DNA of 64,000 nt from Sipunculus nudus. Its lineage: Eukaryota > Annelida > Sipuncula > Golfingiida > Sipunculidae. Within the stretch, counting starts at the first letter, position 1. Each line of letters starts with the position of its first letter. The stretch is from positions 63,277,118-63,341,117 of the forward strand of contig CM049317.1 in assembly GCA_026874595.1 (NCBI GenBank), in the 5' to 3' direction. A program made the translations under genes and the position numbers. Positions 1 through 11,788 of this stretch are shown here, piece by piece. Below the pieces are notes generated by a model. The model did not search any database and was not told where the DNA came from. It saw only the letters and a list, made by a program, of their open reading frames with translations.

Positions 1-60
1 TCCAGTTCGTAGTGTCCTCATTTTGCAATTTCTGGATTCAGTCCAAATGATGTACATAGG

Positions 61-1460
61 AGCTTTTAGAAGCTTGGTATACGTTGCTTTGGCAGGCTAC
101 CCATATCATTATCACATGACCCAGCATGTGACAAAGACACAATGATAACATATATTATGGTGGCGGATGTAACTGATCGGCATAATAAATATTGTAACAT
201 GTCAATGGTAGCCAATTAATGTGCCAAGTCTGTTTTTTTTTCTTATTTTGTGGGAATTGCTGTAGCGGAGGAAATTTAAAGGGAAATAATCCGGAGCATT
301 ATTATTCCTATTCGTTCTAATATTATAACTAATATTCACACTATTAGTTTAGTTTTTCTTTCTGCAAAGGATTCCCAACAACACCATCCCAACACACGGT
401 CTCAGTAGCCCCCCCCCCCCCCCCCAAAAAAAAAAAAAATCTCGAGCTGCTTACACCTGGTTGTGGCTCTGCGTGTGAGTAAACATGGTCAACGTGTATC
501 GGAAGTCCGATTTTGCGCTTGCGCGGCAGATCCCAAACAAGGAATAGTCCAAACATGAACGTATACGTGGTTGTGAAAATATGATCGGAGGCCTGAAAAG
601 AAAATGGAAAAGGCAGGTGGATGTGGTTGTGCTTTGTTAATGTTGACGCCAGTGACCACGCCCGGTCCATTTTTTTTAATTCTAGGATTCTGCAAACGGT
701 TTCAGTAGAATATTTAGGCAGCTACTATTAAATTTCTAAGAGAATACGCTTGTTCTCATGTTAATTCTTTGTACGTGATTATCCCTTTAATTAATGTTTC
801 CCTACCGGAGCTTATTTAGTGATTTGGACAGATAAAATAGGGTTGAGAGTAGAACAAGTAATATGCATACCCTAGGGATGCGTCATATCAGTATCAGTGC
901 TGTCGTTACTTCAAATGTAACAAGTGGTGCTTTAACATATTTTTTTTTTCAAATTATATCACATCAGGTGGAACTAGCAGTAGTTTCATCCATGTAAATT
1001 GAAGAGAGCAAAGACACAGTTATTTGCTCGGCGACTTACAGAATAATTTTTGTTTTAAGTTTGCATATGAGACAAAATACAAGGCCTGATATTCCTGTAA
1101 ATTCTACTGTACATACATAACTAGGCTCTTCCTTAAGCTTTTAAAGCTTTTAAAGTGTATATGGTATTCCATTTTAAAGGAAAATAGGAAAACTCTTTGT
1201 AATAGTTTATGCCATAGCCCTATTCACTGTAACTGTTATATGTGTATTGTTTCTTCATTCTAAATGCGCATTCCACTGCCTGCTCAAATATTTAATTGTA
1301 GATGATCACAAATAAACACATATAACAGTGTATCATTAGCTGCTCTCAAATACCGGAAGCATGGAACACCCCCACGTCCGGGAGGCTTATGACACGAGAT
1401 AATATGAATAATGATAAAATGTATTGACATAAATGATCTACTTCTGATATTGTTGATACA
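61..1460 (+). repeat. Segmental duplication, left copy, block A
   Basis: A series of blocks here match 57085-58115 in the same order and orientation. They include a stretch with ATCACATGACC and AGCATGTGAC, one with GATTTGGACA and TAATATGCATA, one with CTAGCAGTA and CACAGTTATTT, and one with ATCACAAATA, ATAACAG, TCCGG and TTGACATAAATG. Blocks are separated by small indels and many substitutions, so the duplication is old. No coding exon is recognised. The poly-C/poly-A run at 409-440 is simple sequence. Confidence 0.75.
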
Positions 1461-4400
1461 ATTGCTATTTAACATTTGTACCACTGACAAAACCTCCAAT
1501 TTTCTGTGAAGTGATGATAGTTTGTGACTGGATGGCAAACCACAATACCAACAAAAATTATCATATACAATGAGTTCATTTATACCACAGAAAACGATAA
1601 CCTGCATTCGAGCCATACATTCAATGTCATGCATTTGAGAATGTATGTGTAATATACAGCCAGCATCAGGATTTGTTGATACTGATTATGATTCCTTCAG
1701 AGTTAAAAAAAAAACCTGCCGGACTGCCATTTATTACCAAGGAAAAAAACATATATAACCAAAATACTTAATTATCATATATCATGTTCATGATGATACT
1801 GGGAATGTAATACAATAACACACGGCAATTACACTACATGGTTTAGTTGTAACTGATTATGCATCCTGAGTTGAGTTAGGTGTATTTGATAATGTGTATT
1901 CTAACTCATTAATATGATAACAAATTAAATTCATATATAACTTACATTCAACGATCTACTAATTGATCCATTATATATATATTTATGTGTGTGTATATAT
2001 ATGTGTGTGTGTATATATATATATATTTATATATAATTATATGAGCTCTTAATGACGGAGCTCTCAAGGTTTAACCCCCCCCCCCCACACACACACACAA
2101 AGTATGGTTACCTACTGTCTTCTCTGCATCTAACGTAAGAGCATTTTGACTGAACTTAAATAAAGTAATCATTTACCGTCTACAAGTGTAGGACTTAAAT
2201 ATGGCGATTTAAAATATATATTTGAATGTGCAGTTAGTGATGCGAAATGATTATATACTGTGATAATTAGTATAAAAAGGTAAAGTTTACATTGATGGAC
2301 TATGTTTAGTGGTCGACTTTAAAAAAGCTGGCCTCGGGCGAAGGGTTAATAACCATGTTTGACAAAACATTTGAAGTAAACTATTGTAAACTAATATTCT
2401 TTGCATTTTATGTGTCATGTCTCTCTCGACAGGTATGATGGTCGGGAGCGGAGGCTGCGGACCCGGCCCACCTAAACTCTTGATCCTTGCATATAGTCCC
2501 AAATATTTATGGCTTATATGCTAGTCGCTTCTACTGGAAACAGGCGTCTACCCTGAAAACGCCAGCAAACCTATCCCTGTCAGGGATTTGATATTCATGT
2601 TTTCTACTTAAACGCATGACAAAAATTAGTCCGTATACCGACATATCTAACTCAGTCGATCTGAGTGACGTTAATTAATTGGTATATAAAATTGCCTCGA
2701 GGTGAAGGTGCCAGGTCTAAGTGTTGCATGACAGCGAGAGCAAGTTTGATGAGAGGAACTATGAAGTGTAACCACTGCATCAACTGGACCAGTCTACAGC
2801 TTCACATAAGTCACGCAACCATACTTCTGTCTAACGCACAGACAGCAGTCAGACAGCAGGTTTTTTTTTTAATTTAATTTTTTTTTAATATTGAATATAT
2901 AATATTATAATATAATACTTGTCTTAAATCTGTATTAAGGGATCCTATTCACATATCATGTTTGTTAAATATACACGATAAAGGGCGCTCTCTCCATAGA
3001 ATATTATGGTGTCGGCCGTAAGACCATACTTTTCTATGCCAAATCCCAAAGATTAATTTTAACGGACTGTGCAGGTTTTTACGGTTTTAATTAATGTAGA
3101 TAAAATTTAAGTTTAATTATAGAACTGGTTGTTATTGAATACAATTAACGCATATACACTGCATGTTAGACTGGTCAGTCGGCAACGCTTATATGAGTCG
3201 TCGGTAGGCTAATATGGACCGGTATTATCAAATGCAAGTAAATTATTTAGTAATGTATTGTTCTTTGACCTTGGAAGATATCGTCTTTTTCGGAGCCAGT
3301 ATCCATGAGTTCCACAGCCAGAACAACGGCACACTTTCATCGATGCATAGAATAACGTCTTCTTTTGTATATTGTAATATAAAATATAATTACTTACGGT
3401 CTGGCAGGTCTAACTGCATGTTAATGAAGACTAATTATACTAATTATGCAGATAATTATAATTATGCATCCGCGGTGTAAGCATTTATAATAAGCTGGTA
3501 TGTAGACCAACAATGTGTATTGTATAAATATGTAGTTAAGGGAATTCTTCTCAGCATTATATAACAACCCTTAATGTTTAACAGGCTTTAACTGAACTCA
3601 TAGCATGACATAGCAAAGTAGAGGGATGGTCATCAGAGCGAAAAGCCAAATAATTCTACTTGATCCACCAGATTCCAAACTCAAAGTAAGATGAGTCTTC
3701 CCCGGTCAAAGTCTATTCATTTAATTCTTGAGTGTTCATACAGACAGGCTAAAAAAAGAATACATGGATAAAAACATTTAGACCTCGGCCGATTTCATGA
3801 AAAAAATTTGTGCCCATCGATCCACTTCATATAATTTCAGTTACAAATATTATGATTACCATTTTTAGGTTTCCCCAAACCTTGATAGGTCAACGGCATT
3901 TTCACATTTTTCATACAACGAGTGTCTTAGTGTGAAAAGGTCTTGGAATCAATTATTTAGGACATTACAAATACACGTTAACCTCTTTAAAAGCATGGAA
4001 TTATAGAAAATGAACACAAACAGATTAACACAGGTTGGTTCACATTGGTCTCCCTATAAAATAAAATAATATTAAACAGAAACGAAACATGACGCTCTCC
4101 GCAGAATCCTGTTATTTCTGTCCACCGAATAATAACTTTTATTTGGATCCAGATATGTTCTAGTGGGTCTGATAATAACAGATATACTTGGTTGTGTTAA
4201 CCTCCAGGACCGAATAACGTTTGTTCTGCGACTGATCTTACTTAAAATATACACACGCACGAACTAGTTATATAATATTTTAGCATTTTATATAGTGCTT
4301 GGACCTCTGTCAATATTTTTTTTTCTTGTAATATCAACCAGTGCTTCCCGGTAATATCCTCATTTGCTCCCCTTGTAGGATTTGTTTATTGGACACGGGA

Positions 4401-4900
4401 GTTAAAATGGACGTCTCAGATGTGATGGGGTTTGGGTTTTATTTTTCCATCCTTAATGGAATCTTTATGTTCTTCGAATAAAGTTCGTACTATTCTTACT
4501 GTAACATGGACTATTTTTTTATTTTACAATTATTACAAAAGTTTGATTTTTTTGTTATATTATATAATATATATTATATTGTTATATTATATGCAATGCG
4601 AAATGTATTTACTACTTGATGAGAAGGTGCAGATAGTATTGTTTATCAGGTCGTTTACAGTACTTATGCAGTGGTCAAGCTGCACTCGTTTATGACTCTT
4701 TCCTCTCACACAGTTCTTACAATAGCAGGGCTGTATTTCGGGTTCCAAGGGTTATCGATGAATGCTTTAGCTAGTTTAAATGTGAATGCAGTATAACTAC
4801 AACGAAAAGAGTGAGGTGGAGTATATCAGAGGCATTTGGTTTAAGTGTACAGTTATTGCATTTTATTATATATTTTTTTCCTATATTATGCAGGCGAAAC
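1461..4900. other. AT-rich non-coding stretch with TA/TG microsatellite
   Basis: No convincing gene. A (TA)/(TG) microsatellite lies near 1972-2035, with a C-run and CA-run near 2075-2098. Open frames, including an 88-codon one at 3214-3480, have AT-driven composition and no splice or domain support. This stretch is largely absent from the paralogous copy at 58.1-59.0 kb, so it is either inserted here or lost there. Confidence 0.5.
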
Positions 4901-4959
4901 GAGGATATTTGAAAATAATAGATATTATTATATTAATAATAAATAATATCTGCTGATAT

Positions 4960-5345
4960 CAGCTGAGGATATCAGCTGGTGAAAATGATCAAATGTCCAG
5001 AACTTGGCGGCTAAGGGTACAAAACTAATCGCAACCGTTCGATAGCAGGGTCACCAATAGTTTTGTTCACTATACTGCAGCCATCTGTTGCAAAAAATTG
5101 ACACAAAGTGTCCGAGTTTAAATCGACAAAATAAGAGCGTAATTGTCATATCGCATAATGCATGTGTGAAATAAATCATATCTTTACAGGCTAGGTTCCT
5201 AGATGATTCCCTGTTATCTATATTATTTTATTTAACAAAATACGTGATGTAGGTTATGGAATAAACATTTGCTATAAAAAAGTATAGATTATTATTTATA
5301 TATCATTGGTGTATGAAATTTAAGCCCCGGTCCAATTATCTGCTT
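4960..5345 (+). repeat. Segmental duplication, left copy, block B
   Basis: It matches 59035-59270 in the same orientation. Shared words include GGGTACAAAACTA, GTTCGATA, and a phrase reading roughly GCCC(C/T)GGTCCAATT just before the (TA)n tract. Blocks A and B are about 3.5 kb apart here but only about 0.9 kb apart in the right copy. Confidence 0.65.
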
Positions 5346-5371
5346 TGCAATATATATATACATATATATAA

Positions 5372-5404
<33 letters not shown>
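5344..5404. repeat. (TA)n microsatellite
   Basis: Nearly pure TA dinucleotide tract immediately left of the hammerhead hairpin. Confidence 0.9.
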
Positions 5405-5410
<6 letters not shown>

Positions 5411-5529
5411 TTTCAGGACTTAAACACACTTACTTGCGTTCGACAGCTCTGTTTCGTAAGGGCCCCTTCGGGCCCTCACTCGTCAGGAACAATGTAACAA
5501 GTAAGTGTGTTTAAGTCCTGAAATATATG
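5405..5529 (-). ncRNA. Type I hammerhead self-cleaving ribozyme (Penelope-like or retrozyme type)
   Basis: Read on the minus strand, this has all conserved hammerhead parts. CUGACGA is at 5486-5480. A 10-bp stem II (GUGAGGGCCC / GGGCCCUUAC, GAAG loop) follows. GAAAC is at 5455-5451. Stem III is only 4 bp (ACAG/CUGU) with a 2-nt loop, then GUC, with predicted cleavage between 5442 and 5441. Stem I starts with GUUC/GAAC next to the core (5487-5490 with 5438-5441), has a small asymmetric internal loop, and then extends as a perfect 32-bp pairing (5405-5436 with 5498-5529). The very short stem III is characteristic of minimal hammerheads described in Penelope-like retroelements. No adjacent reverse transcriptase is seen, so this is probably a solo terminal fragment. 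Cleavage is inferred from sequence only. Confidence 0.85.
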
Positions 5530-6246
5530 TATTACAGCTCCTTGTATTAGTTGAGCACTTTAAAACCCCATGGTTTTGTAACAATCTGGATATATATATA
5601 GACATAGTAATAGGAATAGTGACAATAAAAGCTGTAAAATATATATAGTATAGTGATGCAATGTTTATTGTGACTATTTTTATTATTCAACACATAATAG
5701 ACGTTTTGAATGAAAGAAATGCCTTCATTATGACATGAAGGCATTTTCACAAAATCATGGACGTCACTTGTTTTTCGCGATAATATGAGCCAAAGTTATT
5801 CCAGGTAAAAATTGTGTCGGTACAGAACCGACAAAGGTTCCATCAAATTATACTTGTATTCGTTGTTTCTGTACCTTATGACTCAATGTGACAATGTGAC
5901 GCTGTCACTGGAAACTGTTTTGATCTCAGTCTCTGGTTTTCTCTCCTGAAAAAAAATATTTTTTTTTCAAATAACCAAAAGTTCCATATTTATCATTAAT
6001 GTTTAGATTTATATATTTATGGAGGTCGGAATGAAGGCGATATCAATACAATTAGAATGTATGTAGATCCTCACCATCGCCGAAGGTTTCGGATACAGAA
6101 CGGCTATGTGGAATCAAACCTTCTACGTCTACTTTGTTGCAGGTAGGCAACAAGAGAGTTTTCAACATATTGCAGATAGATGCCCAAGTGTAAATATTTC
6201 TTGTCCATAGGTGCAGGGGCTATTTCGCCGAACGTACATCACTGCC
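5530..6246. other. Non-coding interval
   Basis: AT-rich sequence with no supported exon. It includes a short TA run near 5588-5600 and a small hairpin around 5715-5745 in which GAAATGCCTTCAT is followed closely by ATGAAGGCATTT. Nothing else is recognised. Confidence 0.4.
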
Positions 6247-6272
6247 CATATATATATATATATATATATATA

Positions 6273-7165
6273 CAGTAAAACCTCGTTGTGTCGAAGACGA
6301 AGGGACCGTTTAATTTACTTCGACACATCAGGAGTTCGTGACAACCGATATTCATTATATTCAACCATCTTTTAGCCTTATTTATTATCAATGAATACTG
6401 CACATGCATGGGGCCTATATAATATAGTTCTAAAAAATGTGTGCGTGAAAGAACAACACAGATTTTATAATAAATTTATTGATTAATAAAAAAACCGCAT
6501 AAGTACTACCAAAACAGGATCAGGTAAACAAAAAAAGTGAAATGAGAGGACATATATGTGTGAAAGCACACAAATCATCAAATGCAGTCTGTGTTTTGGT
6601 CTTGACACCACGTTCTACCTGGAACAGCGATTCTTGCTTTTGCTCAGTTGTCTTTACATCAAACTTGAGCAGGCCACGACGCCAAAGCAAACAGGACACG
6701 AACAATATAAAAGTGAAGCAGTATAACGAGCTCTATGGTACCAAAAAGAGTTAGTATGAAAGATCTCATCTTTCTCCCTTTATATAGAGATCTGTATATG
6801 TGTATACCAGACACATCAAATGTAAGGATTCCATTATGTTTGGTTTATTAATAACTTCTCATTTCGAATTATGGTTCTGTCGGCGAAAGACGAAATGCCC
6901 GATCATGAGTAAGTAACTGGCCAAACAGGTACACAACGGACCAGGTGTTTTAACCATCGAGCTTGATGAGTAAGTCCCTTGCCGGTATTAATTACGTATA
7001 ACTAGTCAACACGGCCGTAGGTATGATTAATGGACCTTGCACAACTGTTGTCCAAACATTCAAGCGACATGTATGACTTCGAGTTAAGAGATAGAAATAT
7101 TAGCTGGGGACCAACAAAACACTACGACACATCAGGTTTTTCGACACATCCGAGTTCGACACAAG
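6273..7165 (+). mobile_element. Degenerate pogo/Tigger-like DNA transposon remnant
   Basis: The left end follows a (TA)n tract (6247-6272) and begins CAGTAAAACCTCGTTGTG, with TTCGACACATCAGGAGTTCG nearby. The right portion (about 7125-7165) repeats the related words TACGACACATCAG, TTCGACACATCCGAG and TTCGACAC in the order expected for the opposite end. CAGT-AAACCTCG termini next to a TA target are typical of pogo/Tigger-type Tc1-mariner elements. No transposase frame survives, and the last bases of the right terminal repeat are degraded, so that boundary is approximate. Confidence 0.5.
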
Positions 7166-8191
7166 AGGAGATAAACACAAAGGAGATACATAAGAGATAC
7201 ACACAAATATGCTGCTGCCGGAATCGAATAAGTGCGGGCATGTTCTAAATATATTCAGTGTTTGGAATATAATAAATTTCGCGTTTTCCGTATTTATAAT
7301 ATACCGAAATATTACTTGTTATTTTCCAGTTTTAGCGTTAACACCATTAAGGACGGACTGATGGATACATAACGGGCATAATAATTTCTGCGTTTTACTA
7401 GATTTACAGCGTTCTATGGCTGTAATCGACCAAAACTGGCAGAGTGACGTCAGTGTCAGCGTTTGTGTCAATGGTTAATTTTGCACCAGGAGCAGTGAAG
7501 GTGACATAGTGATGACATCTAACAACTACATAAACAAAGATGATGGTACACATGGTTAAAGAACGTGTGTGTGTGTGAGATGGCGTGTGTGTGTTTGGCG
7601 CTTGGAGCCAAACGGTATATACCAGCATGCGCCATAGGTTTCAAGATTGTCGCATATCGCAGCGTAAGGAGAGAGCACGGGGGCTCTGGCCACTGAGAGC
7701 CAAATCAAAGTTATTTATGCTTCAAAGTAAAGCTGCATGTTATGTGTACCTTTCTGAAGATGACTGCAGAAAGCTGATACAATGAACACATGAACAAGTT
7801 GGCCTGTACGTATATTATTACACAGACGACGCCCACTGAAGGAACCATCGTATGTACATAACCGTGCAGTTCCCGTGTGGAATGTTTCGCACCTGTTCAT
7901 AACACAGATGCCGTTTTCACCAGGTCACTTAAGACTTAAATCGATCTAGCTATATTTTCCAAGAAGTTCCGTGTGTACACACAAACAAAACGCGCTGTTC
8001 AACATCAAATGCTGTAAACTATTACGCGTCAGGACAAACTTACTAATTCTACTGGATGTATACGGTTTTATCACGTAGACAAATGCGGATGAAAGTAGTT
8101 AAAACGTTACAACTACACGAGATCAAACTGGAACGTCGCCAGATGACGTCACAGTGTCTTGTAAATGAATCCTTGCCGGATAATCACACAA
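7166..8191. other. Non-coding interval
   Basis: No recognisable gene. A short TG-repeat is present at 7566-7595. Short open frames on both strands lack domain or splice support. Confidence 0.4.
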
Positions 8192-8390
8192 TGACCACGG
8201 AGTTACCGGGAAACTTCAGCCAAGGTTTTACTCCGGGTTATCAAAGTGAGATGGCTCTGTTACTGTTACTCCAAGTAATTCATCGGATTCTACCAACGCA
8301 ACTTATGAACGTTTAACACATGGCCATTCTTTTAACAAGAGCGCAGGTGAGATTCCATAGGCTATATGACCGTAGAGTCATAACTTAAAA
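8192..8390 (+). repeat. Direct repeat, left copy
   Basis: About 200 bp matching 11789-11990 in the same orientation. Shared segments include TGACCACGGAGTTACCGGG, AACTTCAGCC, GGTTTTACTCCGGGTTATCA, CTCTGTTACTGTTACTCC and AATTCATCGGAT. Spacing between the copies is about 3.6 kb, and a decayed LINE lies between them. A short open frame at 8056-8316 runs through this repeat; it is more likely repeat-derived than a gene. Confidence 0.8.
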
Positions 8391-8481
8391 GCAAAAAAAA
8401 ATAAATAGAATTAAGATATACTACTACAAGTTTGTTTGCTCTGTTCCTGTTATATATGTCTTATCATATAGCTGCATTTTT

Positions 8482-8760
8482 AGGCCAAATTTCTAACATC
8501 TCTTCGCAATTCATACAAATATAGCGCAGCATTATCTGACCTCATTAAAGGTACCTCTTTGCCAAAACAGTGAGGTACAAATATTTCGTCTTCTACATTG
8601 TGTAGGTAGACCCCTGCTTCAATATGTAATACACTGAGTATGATCGACCAAAATTCCTTTCTTTGATATTGTGTAAAGGCTCAGGAAAGCAAAACGTGTG
8701 CTATGGGATTCACATATAATGTACCACAAAAATGACACGGTGGTTCTACAGATAGGTATT
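8482..8760 (-). pseudogene. LINE C-terminal fragment with Cys/His motif
   Basis: On the minus strand a segment reads PPCHFCG followed by HVLLS, resembling the CxxC...H zinc-knuckle-like end of many LINE ORF2 proteins. After a frameshift, an open stretch begins RKEFWSIIL and continues with FVPHCFGKE and YELRRDVRNLA down to about 8482. Placement downstream of the RT fragment on the same strand supports one element. Frameshifts show it is not functional. Confidence 0.55.
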
Positions 8761-9353
8761 CTAAGTGGTCATAATACGCTAGAAGTGGCGCAGAGGTTTT
8801 GATCATTTAAAGGAATTAAAGTTGCGTAACTCCATGATACAGATTGGTAGAAAATACATTTTTTGACCAGGTTGATCATCCTGAACGAATTGCTATCACC
8901 TGTCCCTGAGATATTTTCTGATTCTTCACATGATATCACAGCCTGAATGACAAATTGTGACCACTGTTTTTTTGGAGGAGAAAACACGGATCATTCATGA
9001 CCTTATTTATATAATCAGAAAGACCATACTTTAGAAGTAGGTCGAACGTGTCCAAAACAGTACCAACACTTTTAAATGTTGCACGCTAAAACTGATTCTT
9101 TAACCTGGTGTGAAAAAAATGTGGTATATAATACCAGCTGTTGTGTACTGACATGAAATCATTGTATGTTTTATACAAAAGCTATACATCCTTTCAAGTG
9201 ATAACATGTTATAATAGGTCAATCTGCTCTAGAGTTTGGCAACATATAATGCACAAGGCAAACATCATTTTTACAGCCTTAAATGAAGTAAATGGATTAA
9301 GGCCATTTTGATGCACTCCAGTACCAAATAAAAACACGAAAACACCTTTAACC

Positions 9354-9700
9354 CTACGAGACGCTTTCGATGTAAATTCGGTCCAAGTTTAAGGGATATT
9401 TTATTATACCAAGGTGTTTATGACTTCTACATTGTCTCATCTCCTTCTGTCCAAGGAACCACTTTCTCTGGGTAGTGGACAGTTTAAAAGAACGATTACT
9501 CTCCCCAAAATTCATTACAACTGTCTTATTTGAATTAAATGAAAGGCGCCACTTTTGAGCATACTTGTTACATATATCAATCATATTTTGTGGTTCGTCT
9601 GGGGAAAAGAACATTAAAACAATGTCATCAGCCTGCGTCGGGGAACCAACATATAAAATTTCAATTCGAGTACCATATCCGGATCGACGAAGTTCTTTTA
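9354..9700 (-). pseudogene. LINE reverse transcriptase fragment (palm region)
   Basis: Minus-strand translation gives LYINELLKELRRSGYG, then YVGSPTQADDIVLM. ADD is the catalytic core, in the position of the usual Y/FADD. It then reads MIDICNKYAQKWRLSFN and KTVVMNFG, a classic non-LTR RT signature (c..ya.kW.l.fN..Kt). The frame runs open to about 9354, but the part upstream of LYINELL, where a GVxQGDSLSP-like block is expected, is deleted down to a short GDS, so this is a decayed copy. Confidence 0.8.
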
Positions 9701-9793
9701 ATAGCTCGTTTATATACAGCGAATCACCCGTCGTTTATACTTCAGGAGTCCGTTAGTTTTTCTTTAGAGCGATGATCTAAAGTTAATTCTTGC

Positions 9794-9841
9794 TTCCTGG
9801 ACAGATCCAAGGCCTTCGACCGGGTTTGGCATTCAGGGCTG
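9794..9841 (+). pseudogene. LINE RT motif A fragment on the opposite strand
   Basis: The plus strand reads FLDRSKAFDRVWHSGL, the canonical RT motif A of non-LTR elements. It sits where motif A of the minus-strand LINE should be, between the entry motif (10.1 kb) and the ADD motif (9.6 kb), but in the reverse orientation. A small inversion within the LINE, or a nested fragment of another copy, would explain it. Confidence 0.75.
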
Positions 9842-10676
9842 GTCAGTAATTGGAATGTTTGGAATGCGCACTGCATAGGGTCAGGAAAAACATCCACCTG
9901 ATCATGTGTTAATAAATATATTTTTATTCTGGAAAAAAATGATAAACTCTTAAAGCTTATAAAGACAGGGAAGAAGTACCCCTGTACTGACCGACTTTTT
10001 TCATACCACGCGGTGTTACTTCTTGACAGTTAAAAGCAATTTTGAAAAAGGACATTTACCCATATTTGATATGTTAATTTATCAAGCCATCGAATCCTCC
10101 TACCTTTCCTGCTTTCAGAGATTTTATTTCTGCGTAAACTTCTTCCCCTGCAATTTTACTGTCTATTATTAGACCGACAATTTCGTTACATTAGGTTTGC
10201 GTTTATACAGTGCCTCCTCGATTTTATCTCTAAACATGTTTTCAAATAAAGGGATGTGATTGGGGGGTATAAAGCGAATGAAAATAGTCTGCCTAAGCAT
10301 TAGCTGAATCTACCAAACCTAATTTGGGTAATTTTTCTCGACCTTGTTTGGCACGTCAGACTCGTCGAAAATGCGACCATAATTTATCTATGTCAAATCT
10401 GAACCTTGGTCAATGTTTTCATACAGTTTCGAATCCCTTTTTAAAAGGCACTGCCACATTTGTCGCTTGCAGCTTCATATCATGATTTGTCTGTACCAGA
10501 AAGCGCCGAGGCGTAACTTCTACCTGACACCTGTGTTGGGGAATGTGTATGCAATTCGTCTACCTTCTCTCGTAAGTGCGTCACATAGGTCAAAACTAAA
10601 GCAAATTTGTATTACTGTGCACAGATTTCTGATTCTGACTTTGTTATTTCTTGTCTCATAGAACGTACCTTACCTC

Positions 10677-10940
10677 TTAGTGAAGAAACAGTTGCTTCTG
10701 TCTCGTTCCATGCACTTTGGTGTCCTCTAACAACGCAGTTATGTGAGACTGAGTTTCTGCACACCCCGCGGGCTCAGTCTGATGACCATGTAGACTTGAC
10801 ACTTTAGTTTTTAGTACGTTAAGCCTGCTCTCAAAGGTCGATACACGATCTTTTAACTCACGTATATCCTCTCTGATTTGATGCAAACCATGACCATCAT
10901 GTGGTTTGCCATTCAACTGTTTGGAAATAATGGTCATCAT
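10677..10940 (-). pseudogene. LINE ORF1-like coiled-coil fragment
   Basis: An 87-residue minus-strand frame contains a heptad-like stretch (IREDIRELKDRVSTFESRLN followed by VLKTKVSSL), matching the coiled-coil region usual in LINE ORF1 proteins, and it lies upstream of the RT fragments. Frames at 11366-11679 on the same strand may be more of ORF1 but carry no clear motif. Function is inferred from position and the coiled coil only. Confidence 0.45.
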
Positions 10941-11788
10941 CTGCTGTTGCAGAGAAAGAATGGCTTTCTACATCGTCACCTGGTCTAGAATTGAAACAAA
11001 ACAATTATGTTTTATGTCTAGATTAGCATACACGTAAGGTTCTGTAGCAGACCCGATACCAGGAACATCCACTATGTGTCCCAAGGGGTTCGGATCACCT
11101 ACGTTAACAAGATTATCATATTTTTCTTGCATTTGGTCGTGTCCGTTGCCTTTAAGGCCTTGGCATTTTCTACATCTGTCAGGACAGACACGGGATTACA
11201 CGTAAGGCTTGAAATTCGAAACATTCTGGAGATACCTGCAGTTCACCCTGATCAGAAAACATGGGAGGCTTAGCTCTGTAAATGGATCTGTGGTCAAAGT
11301 TACTAACCGTATTTTGTACTGAGTTTGAGTCCTCGACGGCTCTTGAGGAGTAATTGAATATATCTCTAATTTCGTTCAAGGTGCAGCCTAGCTTTCAAGA
11401 ATAATATTAACAAATAGCATTCCCTAGCTAACTTATAATCAAGATTAAGCGTCTCGCTCACAGTGGTGGCTACTGAGACGACCTCGGCCATATTATTTGT
11501 CCACCGAGTTTCATGCACCAATAGTATCTTGCCTTTAGGGCGAGCTTTCGCGGGTGGTCCCTGGGTCCCCAAAAGCAACATAGGGTAGAAAGCATTGACG
11601 AATTTTTGCTCACGTCTATAGCTCCATCTTGCTGCTCACATAGAATTTTACTGCCGCCACATATTGCCTCGATTACCATGTCCAGCTTGTAATAGTTTTG
11701 AAGTCCTTTGTAACCTTGGTACGGTTAAAATTTGGCATTTTTAACAGAGCCCCTATAAACCTGATCCTAGCAAACCTTTTTAACTCAC

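Larger units (their letters stand above)
8440..11700 (-). mobile_element. Degenerate non-LTR retrotransposon (LINE)
   Basis: Minus-strand fragments occur in the order expected for a LINE. A coiled-coil ORF1-like segment is at 10940-10677. An RT entry motif (EIKSLKAGKVGGFDGL) is at about 10148-10083. The RT catalytic region with QADDIVL is near 9632-9615. A terminal Cys/His segment and C-terminal frame lie at 8760-8482. Many stops and frameshifts make it inactive. An A-rich stretch at about 8392-8404, on the 3' side in minus orientation, fits a LINE tail. The clade cannot be assigned with confidence; the ADD motif with a CHFCG...HVLLS C-terminus suggests a Jockey/CR1-like lineage. One RT motif (9794-9841) lies on the opposite strand. 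Confidence 0.7.

Noticed and set aside
344-670. 108-codon minus-strand ORF
   Set aside because: Runs through poly-C and poly-A tracts (Gly and Phe runs); the paralogous block at 57 kb has no equivalent frame.
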